The position numbers and the translations under genes were made by a program. The notes below the pieces were generated by a model. That model was not told where the DNA came from. It did no database searches and worked only from the letters and a program-made list of their open reading frames with translations. This document shows positions 34,301-47,600 of a DNA stretch of 64,000 nucleotides, piece by piece. How positions within the stretch are numbered: the first letter of the stretch is position 1; the number at the start of each line of letters is the position of its first letter. Source of the stretch: Gyrodactylus bullatarudis (taxonomy: Eukaryota; Platyhelminthes; Monogenea; Gyrodactylidea; Gyrodactylidae); contig SSNU01000117.1 in NCBI GenBank assembly GCA_012064415.1, positions 331,916-395,915 of the forward strand, read 5' to 3'.

Positions 34301-37300
34301 TCAAATCTTTGAAATCGATAAAAATTTTGGATTTGAAAGTTGAAAAAGTGGAAATTTGAAACATTTCTGAAATTCAAAAAACGGCTTAATTTTGATCTGA
34401 TTAAATTTTTTTTGTTTTGAAAACTAATCAGCTCAAATCAATAAGAATTCTCATAAATACCTAAAAATCCTGTACCTCTAATTTGTAGATTAGTGAAATA
34501 CTTTAGGAATCATTCTAGTCAGAGAAAACTCAAGAAAAAGACATAATACTCACTGTTCTTCAGACAGGGAGCTTTGGTTTTTCATATGATTAGACAAAAC
34601 ATTTTGCAATGGCATTGTAAGACGTCCATTTTTCGAGAATAATTCGGAATATCTACTCATTTCATCGTTATTCGTGTCACTAATCAAAGATTGCAGACTA
34701 CTCGAGGTGATGGCATTGATCAACTCTTGATAGTTGTCTGGTTTCGGGTCTATTCTCGTTGTAGAGACATTAGATGCCTCTGATGGCTTCTCTGAGGAGG
34801 AACTAGTTGTCTTATTTGAGGACTTTGTCAGGGACTCTTCATTCTCATCTAGCTTTGAGTCTAATATCAGGCTGAGTTGATAATCTGACAAAAGTCTATG
34901 GGCAAGAACTGTTTCCTTAAGGGATGAAATATGTATGAGAACGCAAAGAGCATTTAATGACACTGTATTATAATTGGCTAATTATTTTGTATTTATCAAG
35001 TTAATACAAGTAATAACCAAGAAAGTTACAACTTGTAACTTACAAGCATAGTGGAATCAAAAATCAGACATGGCTTCTCAAAAATGTAGTGGAATGATAG
35101 GATGTGTATTCGAAGGTAAATTCATATCCTCACACACACTCGGGATTTCGACATTTTCTCATGATTCTTTTTTGATATTACATCACCAACTATCGAAGTT
35201 TTCTATCATACTAAATTTTAGCTAGCCAGGCTCGAGAATGCCATTGATATTTGAGCTTTTACAGAAAGGAGTAGAATTCCTAAATTAATGATCCTTTCTG
35301 ATCAAAATTATTAAACTTATCAGTGTTCAGACAAGATGTCCATGGTAGCTGGATGGTTAATTCAGAAGAAAGTATATTTTTCATGCATGAAATCAATCAT
35401 TTCAACCCTATTTTTCCCCTAAAATCTTAAATATCAAATTTCTTTTGACTCAGTGTTCGTAACAATTGGGGTGTGCACATTCTCACACACCAAAACTGGT
35501 GCACAACTGTAGTGCTTTTTGAATAAATAGTGAAAAGATTGATGACTTACCTGAATATTTAACATGTTGAGAAGTTTATTAATGTTCGATTCGCTGATAC
35601 TGGTATTTGGCGATTTCTCCAGGACACCTTGATCCTCAAGCCTATCTTGGCCAACAACAGTGGAAGAATGGACAACCTTTGGAGTTCTCTCCACACTAGT
35701 TGTATCCGGGGATATATCCTGCTCTGAGCTGGATGGTATAATCGTAATCCCAGAACTATTTCTCCTCTTAATGTTACCATCAGGATTGCCGTCAAAGTAG
35801 TTCAGGCCTTTGGAGCTGTTTTCAGTGTCAAAACTGTTCCCTTCATCGCTCAACTTTTTGGGAAGTTCTGAAAACTCCTCAGATTGAGATTTACCTTGGA
35901 AAGGAAATACTTTAGGTCTTTTATTTACAAGGACTTAGGAAGATGATGCCAGTTATTTCACAAAAAACCTTTATTTTGGGCATACTCATCAGTGTCATAT
36001 AGGATCTAAATTAAAGGCTAACATTAAATCAGAAATCATCTACAAATCTAATGAAAACAACACTTTTATGGCATGTATCGAGCTGATGAGTATGCCTGGA
36101 ATAAAGGCCTTATTTGTGAAATAACTGGCATCATCTTCTTTCTCTATTTGATACGACTTGGGTGGCTCAGGTCAAAACTGATATGCATAAACATCTCATA
36201 GAATAAGGATACTGATTGACATGAGCTCTAGGTTTTAGATTGAGTAAAAGGCATTCTTCTAATTACTCAAATTTTCCAGCATTCTTAATGGCTTTGAAGT
36301 GAGAACCCATTCGAGAGATTGACTGTTACTCGCCGAGCTCATTGGACTGGGTGGGTGGAGAAAGATTTTCGGCTTGTCAAGGAAATCTGGCACTGTTCTA
36401 TTCTCCCGGAGAGGACTTGCACGATCCAAGAGGTTCTGTGGGGAAAATTCAGCCCAATTAGTTAAAAGTGAAGTCATCAATCAGAAATTAGTCTTTTTCT
36501 TACATCATACTTTTCCTGGTCCTGCTTTTCAAAGTTTTTACGCTTCATAATGGGGGAAGAAACCCCGAAACTCTTGCTTGACTTTTCCTCATTCGACAAG
36601 TGGAAGTTTCCATTTTGCTTAATTTCAAGAGCATTCGTTGACGAGCCAAAGATGGAAGATATTTTCTTAGCCGATTTGAGGAATCTTCTAAATGCTGGCG
36701 GTGTGAAATGGCCAAGAATCGTACTCGACTTGGTATGCTGTTTATTTGAAAACAAGATGAAAAAGGGCCAAGTTTCAATGAATCTGTTCACTCACTTTGA
36801 CATTGCCATCTTCGTGAATTTGATTCAAGGCTTTTCCTTTCACTTTAGCATTCTTTGGTGAAGGTGGCTCAACGATCTTGATCGAGCTGTAATTTGGAAT
36901 GAAAAACTAATGAAAACGACTCTAAAGGAAGAGAGAATGACTCACTTTTCTTCAAGCTTATTGAGAGAAATGGAACTGAATCCATTGCCACTATCGAATG
37001 GAGTGGTGAGTGAGTCATCAGAGTCACCCAGTGCACTCGAATCAAAGGGACGTGGCGTCTTCTTCTTTGTCTTGCTGGAACCTGGTCTCTGGTTAATGCC
37101 AGAGGGGAGGAGATTCTTCGTTCCTTTCTCTTGCTCATCACTCGAGAGTTCTGAGTCAAGGGAACTATTTGATGAGCGGCCAGTTGGTTGGAGACGCGTA
37201 CTCGATTGTGGTGAATTGAAGATGGAAGTTAATTTACGGAATGGTTCATTTTTTTCACCTCTAGTTTAATTGAGAAATTATGAAATTTTATGAAGCATAC

Positions 37301-40001
37301 CTTTTCTGGTTGATTTCAGCATTCTTTGAAATGATCATCTTTTTCAGGGAATACTCTCGATTTTCCCCACGAATCCCCAGAAATTCTTCCTGATTGCCAG
37401 AAGGAAATTCTGTAGAGGAATAGAAAGAAACTTATTATTTTGAACCGAGTAGTTCTTGAGGGAGCTTCGCTTGCTACCTGATTAAAATTTTGCCTTCTGG
37501 CTTGTATTGGTCTATGTGTGGAAAAGAAGAGCAAGAAAAAGAGTGTAGTATTTCTTTGATAAAAAATAAGGTTAATTAGAGTAATTTCTCTGATAATTAT
37601 AAGCAGGGCCTCAAAAATATGACCTAATAAATGGATTCTTTAGCGCTAAAGAAAGAAGCATTTATGAATTTTCAGTAATAATTTAAACGTTTATATTTAT
37701 TTACTCAAAAGTGGTACGCTAAAAATTTTACACGATTTACTTCTCGATTGCAGATCTTACATCAAAATTTTCCATCAATAGTATCTGTGAGTTCATCAGA
37801 AAACTCTTGCTAGGAATTTTCTAGGATGTAAAGCTAACAACCAATCAGATTTAAGAATACGAATTTTCCTGTTTGTAACAACCGGTCTTTGATGAATGAA
37901 GATTGATGAAAAACAGTGCTTAAAATATGACTTAAAACCTGTCGATTCAAAGACTAAAATATAACTTTTATGATTTTTTGAGGCCCTAATAATAAAAAAT
38001 CACTTATAATTTTTATAATCCTTATTTTTCAAGAAATACTTCTCTTTTTTCATAGATGGACCAATACAAGCCAGATAGACAACATTTTACGTCAGGTACA
38101 AAGTCACTGGAGTCTATGACTCACGTTTCGGTTGAAAATTCGGGAGACAAGTCAGGCACTTTCCATCTGCAGAGAATGGATTCAATTCGAGGGAATCATC
38201 TGGAAATGGATTATTCAGGAGCTTTCCAGCCTGGATACTTCGTAGGAGTTGAATTTGTGAATCTCTCTGGTCGAGTTTTCCCGGCTCATTTGGTAGAATG
38301 AGATCTTTCGGTATTGCTTTTATACTACCCAAAGAGTCGGGATTATCAGAGAATTCCTTGGAAAAAAAGAGGATAAAATCAATCAAATTCTTCATGCATT
38401 TCATTTTAATATCATATCAATCAGGATAGAAATATGCAGTATGCCCGAGATCGCTTCTTAGTTAAGTCTCAGTTCAAGAAGAATCATTCCAAGCATTGGA
38501 TAATGCAATAAAATATTTAACATGCATATAGATAGTTTGTTTTACCAAATTATTGTTTGATGCTAATGACTCATGTGGGATGCTTGTATTATTTCTAGAA
38601 TTATAGAATGAAAAATTATTCTCGTACAATTTCAGGATGAAAATGTAATTGGAAAACAATACATGTACTTGAGTGGGGAAAAAACAGGTATGCATTAGAT
38701 TCTAAATCTCTTATAATAGAAAATAAATTTAGTATCTAACTTGAATATTAAAAAGATATCTGATGGTTTATCCCCAAGTAAAGAATACTCACAAAATATT
38801 TTCCGTAAGAGACAACGAGTTTTTCTGAGTTGACAATTTGGTTTTTGTCCAATAGGTCAGATAGCAGTTGTGAATTTGAACGGAAAAATTCCAGAGATAA
38901 CGAGCAATATCAGAATTTTTCTGGAGAAAAAATCAAACACTTGAGAATAGATGAGAAGCTAGCTGTCCATCTTTACTCACAAAAATAACTTGAACAGGTT
39001 TCACCTCTTTAACTCCAATTATTGAGAAGGATTTCTTGGAATAGGTCAAGTCTTTTATGTCTTGCCAACTGGAAAAATAAAGTTGGGAGTATAAAATTTC
39101 CTTCATTAGTGTGGGGGGGGGGGGTTAATAAACTAACCGATAAAAGTAAGATCTTTGATTGTCAAAAGCCAAGGTTTTGGCGTCAATTCCATTCTTCGAC
39201 ACAGATATGCACGTTTGAAGGTTATCATCAGACTAGAAAAATGAATAAATTGAAGGTTCTACTTACAACACCGTAGAATTCTTGTAGGTTGAGAACAGGA
39301 ATATTTTTCACTTCCTCTAAGTAGTACCAGATGGCATTATCAATGGAGACACCTCTCAGTTGACAATAACCCCATATAATATCATCAGAATGCTGGGTTG
39401 TCGATAAGTCGTCTGCTCCGGGTAGAACGAGCTGCGGGACTGGTGGAGATTCCCTCCAGTTAGCCATGGCCGTTTCAACATCTGTAAAGTTACCATAGTC
39501 TGCTTGTAAGGAGTAAGCTGAGAGTTTTATGGCAGTTTTTGAGTTCACTTCAATCTTTCCACTAGAAACATCTGAACGAAATTGAAGATAGAACTGCTTT
39601 CTGATACGAAAATCTGGGAGGAATTGTGGATTATCCACATAGAGCATTATTCCCAAGTATAAGGCTGTTGAACTGGCATATTTATCGAGTTGTTTCTTGA
39701 TGGGTTTATTCAACAAGAGCCACATGGGATTTTGCAGCTCTTTCGATTCATATTTAAAGCCAAAGAAGCATGTCTATTAATTGGAGGAAATTATTATAAC
39801 ATTTTAGATAAAAGATGGATAACTTGCTTCTTCCAAATCAAGTCTTTGAGCGACAAATTCGAGAGCATCTTTCCCCAAAGTGGATGAAGATATCGTGTAT
39901 TCAATACAGGAAAAGTCAAGAGTGAATATTGGGATTACAGACAGATCTTTAGCTGATACATTGTATCGATGTGTTCTCCTAAAGTTGATCCCTAAAGGCA
40001 T
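31346..40001 (-). CDS. Large FERM-domain protein with long Ser/Asn-rich tail (18 exons)
   Basis: Exons on the minus strand: 40001-39828, 39773-39267, 39232-39138, 39068-38981, 38920-38793, 38594-38546, 38356-38125, 37409-37301, 37260-36946, 36886-36796, 36737-36504, 36435-36267, 35894-35551, 34915-34554, 33341-33149, 33095-32919, 32655-32430, 31851-31346; every junction keeps phase, total 1332 aa. Exons 1-5 form a FERM module: F1 (TLDFSCIEYTISSSTLGKDA, then CFFGFKYE), F2 (QLDKYASSTALYLGIMLYV, KTAIKLSAYSLQADYGNF), F3/PH-like (WQDIKDLTYSKKSFSII, ARYLWNFSVQIHN). FERM proteins link membrane receptors or lipids to cytoskeleton. The remaining 1000 residues are mostly disordered, with a conserved-looking LRQKLYEHLNIPEFHRIKDRA segment and a helical C-terminus. 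No phosphatase, kinase, DH or PDZ domain is visible. The subfamily is unresolved. Intron 1 uses a GC donor. The exon 12/13 join is the least certain. Confidence 0.75.
32090..32250. repeat. Family B half-element
   Basis: AGGGCCTCAAAAAGTCATAA to GATTGGTTGTTAGCT, the inverse of the right part of 37605-37987. It lies in the intron between exons 17 and 18 of the FERM gene. Confidence 0.5.
34112..34440. repeat. Family A foldback in a FERM-gene intron
   Basis: Left end CTAATTGACATGAAGATGAG with ACAAAAAACTCAATATTTTT; inner inverted segments AAACTAATCAGCTC and GAGCTGATTAGTTT. It lies between exons 14 and 15. Confidence 0.5.
35010..35150. repeat. Degraded family I arm
   Basis: Shares AATAACCAAGA, GCTTCTCAAAAATGTAGTGG, GTGTATTCGAAGGTA and CCTCACACACA with the arm at 18178-18300. 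It lies in the intron between exons 13 and 14 of the FERM gene. Confidence 0.5.
35938..36140. repeat. MITE, family H, in a FERM-gene intron
   Basis: Inverted ends GGAAGATGATGCCAGTTATT and AATAACTGGCATCATCTTC; complete copy in the intron between exons 12 and 13. Confidence 0.65.
37605..37987. mobile_element. MITE with AGGGCCTCAAAAA inverted ends, family B (hAT-like?)
   Basis: Left end AGGGCCTCAAAAATATGAC, right end TATGATTTTTTGAGGCCCT. Non-coding, in the intron between exons 7 and 8 of the FERM gene. The terminus style suggests a hAT non-autonomous element, but an 8-bp target duplication is not evident. Short inverted CCAATACAAGCCAGA copies flank it at about 37500 and 38058. Confidence 0.5.
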
Positions 40002-40174
40002 TGTAAAAAAGATTGGTATTTCAAGAACATTTTGAAAAGCTACAAAAAAATTCACTAATTCAAACACTCATAATTTTGATGACATAATTGACATAAGCTT
40101 GAACAAGAATTTTGTACATTTTCAAATTTGAAACGATTCTGTAAATAAAATTTTTACTAATATAACTACTTAAA
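40002..40174. promoter_or_regulatory. Shared promoter interval, FERM gene / calcyphosine-like gene
   Basis: 173 bp separate two divergent start codons (40001 on -, 40175 on +). AT-rich, no clear TATA box. A bidirectional promoter is inferred from spacing only; an upstream non-coding exon of the FERM gene cannot be excluded. Confidence 0.35.
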
Positions 40175-40953
<779 letters not shown>

Positions 40954-41059
40954 ATTTTATTTTACAAGAAAGATGACAAAAAAGACTCCTATTTATGCAC
41001 TAAACTCTTTACTAACTTGTGTTTAAACTAACTCTAGAGAAATAAATATCTTTTTTTTC

Positions 41060-43031
41060 GATAACTCTCTATTTGATAACCCTCTATTATTCATGATTTT
41101 AGTTGTAGTAAGCTAAAAGATTTTAAATTCCGATTATTTTGATATCAAAGTTGTCTGCTATCACTAAAACATGCGAATTGTGATCGGAAGTCTTAATCAT
41201 AGAAGTTGGATGAAATCTCCTTCAATAAAGTTTAGTTGAATGACAGACTACTATGGCTCTTTACAAGTTACTATATAAAAACCTAAAAGTTATAAAGATT
41301 TAATATGTAATGTCTGAGTCCTTGGAAACGGGTATAAACAAAGGGGGAATTTCCATCTTGTTGTCTACCAGTACAATTGATTATAGAGCGTACAACAAAT
41401 AAATAAAACTAAAATATAGAAGTTCTAGTCTGATTATTGATTTTCTACAATATACCCAGTGTATCGATCACGATGAAGGATTAGGTTGAAATGGGTATAA
41501 AAAGCTCATAGTTCTAGTTAGGGATTCTTGAAGATTCCCAGTAACAATTCGAGTTAATTTTTTTCTTTTTTATGTTCTGGTTCGTGAACGACGAAAAAGT
41601 TACACATGAACAAATGAAAATCAAGTACATTCTTGAGTACAATTCAATTCCTATTATGGTCTATTTATATATACAGTCAGTTGCGAAACTCATTGACCAC
41701 ACCAGTCCGAAGGAACTGGGGCGTAATATATCGGGAAAAATACAAATATTAAATTCATTAGTGAATTTAATTTTCCGTTTAACTTGTGTTTCAAGGGTAA
41801 AATTAATAAGTGTGAGAAATTGAGTTTTTAAAGCTTTATTGTGAAGATCTGAGTGGCGTTAGAGAGTTTGAAAGTATCAATTAACACAAAAGAGAAGGTC
41901 CTTTTTCATAAGAACATTAAAGTTTCCCTTAAAAAGCCCTCTAAAAAACCTGTTTTAAGTAGGTCTACTCGTGAGCGACCGATCAAAATCATGGATCACA
42001 TATTAAAGGGGTGTGAATCAATTGTACGTTCACTCGAGCAAGAACCGTGGCATGAAAATCAGTTCACAAGTGATTTGATCATGAAATCCAGATCACATTT
42101 TTATTCATGTGTATATTCGACATATTCTCAATAAAATTGTTTATGTCCTAGTTGAGGAACGAATCTTAATTTAATTAAAAATTTTAAAAGTTTATCTTAG
42201 CATATCTAAATCCCATTAAAGCGTGTATTGTCTTGGGTGTTTGATCATAAAGGCAGTCTCAATTCGAAAGAAATCATAGATAGAGAATAATCGAGATGTT
42301 GGCGGGTGTCAATTGAACTAAGTTGGCCAGACGAAAACATCATCGTAATCGTATTATCCAATGCACTGCGGGGACACTGAAACTCAAGATTAACCATAGT
42401 CTCAATTAAGTAGATCCAACTGATCCCAATATTCATAACTAAGATATTCTGGCGAACCATGAAGTAGAATATAAGCCAGACGGTGTCAATGCACAGAACT
42501 GCAGGAGAGATATTTATTTATTTTGAAATTTTTAAAATGATTTTAAATTCTGAAATAATTCTTGGTCTGTCATTAATTTAAAAAAATATGATCAAAAAGA
42601 TTTGGTCAAGTTAGAGATGATATGGGCGAAATACAAGTTACTGAACCAGGGCATACAAAAAGTTATCCGATTCCAAAGTTGTAAGTTATAATATTCGGGA
42701 TCTGGCTTCTCTATACAGCTCCATACGCTACTCCCTCTCAGAGCCCGCTTTCAGATAAATTTAAGCATTTTTAAAGATATGAAAATATCTCAGATTGGTA
42801 CTTATCAATTTATATCAGATAACGATAACTATTTTGTAACTTTTAGATAACCAAAGAATTTATAAATAAAAATCTATTTGAAATTTTTGAATTTTCCCCT
42901 AACAATGTTCCAAGCCTCAATCAAAAATTGATGTTTTAACTGAGAAAAACACATTTTTCAAAGTCAAAATGAAAATTTTTCCTGTAAAATTCATTGAAAA
43001 AAACTTGGCGCGTGTTCGAAAATTTTCATTT
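41060..43031. other. No firm gene; family E end and one exon-like frame
   Basis: A family E terminus starts at 41674 (TA then CAGTCAGTTGCGAAACTC) with the associated RERPIKIMDHILKGCESIV frame to about 42100. A minus-strand frame 42500-42245 follows a good acceptor (CTCCTGCAG) and reads MVRQNILVMNIGISWIYLIE..., hydrophobic in part; with no partner exon it may be a transposon relic. Confidence 0.3.
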
Positions 43032-43284
43032 TCCCTCTCCCACTTTCAAATCAACAAAAATTTTCAGCTCAAAATTCGAAAAAATGGGATTTTGGCGCCA
43101 AATGGGAATTTGACAAATGACCATATTTTTCATAAAAATAATTTTTTTCATATTTCTTTTCTTCAAATGGTAAAAGTGGGCAGCATGAGTAGGATTCCAG
43201 AAAATCTTTAACAAATTCGAATTCTTGATGAAAATATCGAGATTTCTGTAAAAATGATAGATTCCCAACTTCATATCAATTAGC
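43032..43284. repeat. Family A half-element
   Basis: CAAAATTCGAAAAAATGGG to ACTTCATATCAATTAG closely matches 19690-19895, including CAGCATGAGTAGGATTCCA. Confidence 0.5.
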
Positions 43285-43393
43285 TTTATATCAGAACAAA
43301 CTCAAAGACGTATGGTTTTATAGGAAATAATGCTTAGTTTTCAATTAGGTTCAAATTTTAACGAACCAATCCGTTGGTCTTAAAACTAGCTAA

Positions 43394-44497
43394 TATACCA
43401 TTTTCAGATCGTTTTCAAAAGTTTACAAATGAATTTTGAAAATATCCAATTAGATTTCATACTTTTCCAAATAGATTTCCTATTAGTCAAAAAATAATTT
43501 CAGGGGAGGGTTTTTACAATTGGATTTTGAACTTATGAAAATGAATTTCAAAGATTTCAAATTAGGGTCTGTCTAAAGATTTCCAGTTAGACAGTAAGAA
43601 AATCCAAATGAAACATGAATAAATATAATTGAAATTCAATTTAAGGTCAAATATTATTCTTCCTTCGATAATTACAGGTTATTTAGATATTTTCATCATG
43701 AAAATTTCTCATTAGACCTTCAACAAATCAAGTCAAATGTACACTTATGCAAACCGATTTCAAACTTATCCAATTAGATTTCGACTTTTTTCATTTTATG
43801 CCTAATCTTAATTTATTTACACTTTTCCGCATTGAAATTTCTCACTGCATAATATGTTATTTTATAAAGTTAGTTTTCAATGATTTATTTAAATCTTGAT
43901 TTGACTATGAAAAATATATATTCTTTTAAATCTAGAAGCGCCATAACGCAACCAGAATAGTCGCATCAGGATTTTTAAAAAGCTTTTAAAAAAATAATTA
44001 CTAATTTATAAATCATTGAAAACTAACTTTATAAAATAACATATTATGCAGTGAGAAATTTCAATGCGGAAAAGTGTAAATAAATTAAGATTAGGCATAA
44101 AATGAAAAAAGTCGAAATCTAATTGGATAAGTTTGAAATCGGTTTGCATAAGTGTACATTTGACTTGATTTGTTGAAGGTCTAATGAGAAATTTTCATGA
44201 TGAAAATATCTAAATAACCTGTAATTATCGAAGGAAGAATAATATTTGACCTTAAATTGAATTTCAATTATATTTATTCATGTTTCATTTGGATTTTCTT
44301 ACTGTCTAACTGGAAATCTTTAGCCCCTAATTTGAAATCTTTGAAATTCATTTTCATAAGTTCAAAATCCAATTGTAAAAACCTCCCCTGAAATTATTTT
44401 TTGACTAATAGGAAATCTATTTGGAAAAGTATGAAATCTAATTGGATACTTTCAAAATTCATTTGTAAACTTTTGAAAACGATCTGAAAATGGTATA
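43394..44497. mobile_element. 1.1-kb near-perfect palindrome, family K
   Basis: Arms 43394-43888 and about 44008-44497, roughly 490 bp each, differ by only a few bases plus a small indel near 43570; the spacer is about 119 bp. Ends read TATACCATTTTCAGATCG and its inverse, so a TA duplication is possible. The interior has a periodic TCTAATTGGA / TCCAATTAGA motif. No coding capacity; a recent foldback insertion is likely. Confidence 0.7.
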
Positions 44498-44627
44498 GTC
44501 TTAAGACTATCAAAAGCAACAAGATTAACGGTAGCATAGATATAAATCTTCTTTAACTATTCATTGTTGTCCAGAAATTTTAAATCAAATCCATATAATT
44601 AGTGTTTATATTTCTGTTAATAGAAAT

Positions 44628-47600
44628 TTATTTTTTTCCTACATTCAAACTTAATTTAGGAATAGAAAATTCAGCCAATTTCGAGACAACTTTGACAATG
44701 GTAGCATTCGAATCGTACTCCTTCATTACCTTTCTGAGATGATCGCCCATGTCAATCATGTCTGGATACTTTTTCAGGAACCTTGAGGTGTACTCATCTG
44801 GATTTCTCTAGAGAATCAAGACCCAAAACTTACGAATAGGTACAACTCGTTTTGATAGTTTGCCAATAACTCATGCATATAGAGGTTAGCCTGGCACACT
44901 CTCTCCTTGAGATAAGAGTAAGAATCAATATCTGCTTACCTCGTGTAACTTATTTTCGTGAGCCTCAAGCTTCCCTCTGATGTTGTCTGCCTTTTCATTG
45001 AAGCCCTGGGAGAATTTCGCCTTCTCTGCATCGTTGAGCTTAGACTCTTTCAGGAATGATTCCACCTTCTTTTTATATGAATCTAACTGCTTCAATAAAT
45101 CCTTTCTGTTGAGTTGTTTCTTTGTCTTAATTTGGTCATCAATGTCTGAAAGGATTGGAGCAGTTATCTTATTGAATGCCTTCTCCTTTAAAATAATAAA
45201 GTTTATTGGCCACGAATTGTTGAATAAATGCTCTTGTCCAGATCTTATATACAGCAATTCTTGGTGAATTTGGAAAATTTAAGAAATAAATATTCGGAGA
45301 CAATTTAAATTTCGAGATGGCGCGATTTTTTCATTTTCTTAAACTTTGAGTAGAAAAATTTGGTTGATTTCAAGGTGTATGAAGAATCAAATGGTATTGA
45401 GATTTATGTGCGAAAGTCTACTTCCTATTTATCGGTCATTTTTACTGTTTGGAAATTGATAAATAAAAGTGATTAATCGGAATGACGGTTATTTTCAAAA
45501 AGAAATGAATAAGAATTAATTAATTTCCATGTTCATTGATGGTCAAACATTTGATTCCTTTCCCACCGTGAAATCAACAAAAAATTTCATCTCAAAGTTT
45601 AAAAAAATGAAAAAATCGCGCCAGCTCGAAATTTAAAATGTGTTCGAAAAATATTTTTTCTTAAATCAGTGAAAGTGTTCCTTTTGGATCGGTTTCCAAA
45701 AAAAGATATTCAGAAGATTTTGATATCTTTTTGTAAAACTCTAAAATTCACCTACATTTTCTTATAAATATAGTCGTGGACAAAATTGAAGGTACCCCAT
45801 GTCATTATTTTTGAATTTTAACATGTCTTCTTTATCTAGTTCTCAATCAACCTCGCTTTTTCCCAAATAATTGAAAAAATATTCTATTTTAATTATAAAT
45901 AAAATTGGATAAGAACCATTCTTCAGCTAGTTCATAATATGGGGGAAAATAAACTATCTAACAGATTCGTTTGGACAAAATTGTAGGTACCCCTAATTGA
46001 ATTAATATTTATATCTAATTCAGAGCAAATTTGATTTCAATAAATTTAGATAAGCATTTTGAATTCTATTGGCTATCATAATGCATCTGAATTTCGATAT
46101 TATTATGTTAGTTAATAGTAAAAATTCGACATTACTCCCATCATGACAGGCTTAAACCAAGGAACACGAAAAGAGTACTCTTTTGATTTGAAGGAAAGGA
46201 TTATTCAACAATATAATCAAGGAGATGGCTATGGCAAGGTTGCGAAATTGTTCAAGATTCATAAGAATACTGTTCGTAACATTGTTCTCAAATTTAAACG
46301 AACAGGAACATTAACTGCTTTACCCGGTAGAGGTCGTAAGCGCAAGTTGGACGAGAATTCTCGAAGAAAGATGATTAGGATTGTTAAAAAAGATCCTAAA
46401 ACTAATAGCAAGGATCTAAAAAAGGACTTTGATGAAAGCGGATTGACAGTCTCAGATCGTACTATTCGACGCTACCTAGTACAAAATGAACTTTATGGGC
46501 GACGACCAAGACGAAAACCCCTTCTGAAGATATCACATAAAAAAGCACGGCTAGTATTCGCTAAAAAGCACATAATTAGTCCAGATTCCTTCTTTGATAA
46601 TGTCTTATGGACAGATGAGACTAAAATAGAGCTTTTCGGAAAAGCAGATCAGCTTTATGTTAGACGACCAGTTAACTGCCAATTCGAAGAAAAGTACACC
46701 CTGCCTACAGTGAAACACGGAGGAGGTTCGATAAGGCTTCGGGGCTGTTTCTCTTCTTCAGGCACTGGCTCTCTTTACAAGATTACTGGTAACATGAATT
46801 CTCAAATCTATCAGTCAATTCTTGAACAAAATGTTGAATCAAGTATTGAGGCTTTGAACATGGATGTGGGCAGCTGGATTCTTCAGCAAGACAATGATCC
46901 AAAGCACACATCCAAAAGTACTAAAGAATGGTTGGCTAATAAAGGCTGGAGGGTTCTAGACTGGCCTGCAATGAGTCCAGACCTGAACCCTATTGAAAAT
47001 CTTTGGAGAAACTTGAAGAAATCTGTTGCCAAACGAAGCCCGAAAAATCTTGCTCAACTTGAAGAATATGCGAAAGAAGAATGGGCTAATATTGATCTAA
47101 GCTGTTGCAAGAAACTTGTCCAAGGCTACAAGAAACGACTTGAAGCGGTGATCTCTGTAAAAGGTGCATCAACAAGTATTAACCTGAAAAATCTATAGGG
47201 GTACCTTCAATTATGACCAGATATTTTCATAATGAATTTTGAATAAATTTTATAATTTTCACAAATATGAAATTTTGAAGAATCTGATATATTAGTAGAC
47301 CTGTTATCTATAACATATCTTGATTTCAATCAAATTGGTAAGGAATAAAGTATTAAAAATTATTTTTTTTATGAAATTAAAAGGGGTACCTTCAATTTTG
47401 TCCACGACTGTATATTAAGTTGGTGTTTGGTCCGAAGTGAACCGACGAAAACGGAGCTTTAATCACTAAAAAAACTTCGCGAAAGTTAACCATGTGAGTT
47501 AAAAAATAGCTCTACATTCATTTTTACATACCCTTTCTTTGGCGTACAATTCTTCCAAATGCATCATGGCTTTGGCTTCAAGGGGTGGCAAAAGTATTGA

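Noticed and set aside
42245..42500. Minus-strand exon-like frame after CTCCTGCAG
   Set aside because: Good acceptor and open frame, but no partner exon or known motif; may belong to a decayed element.
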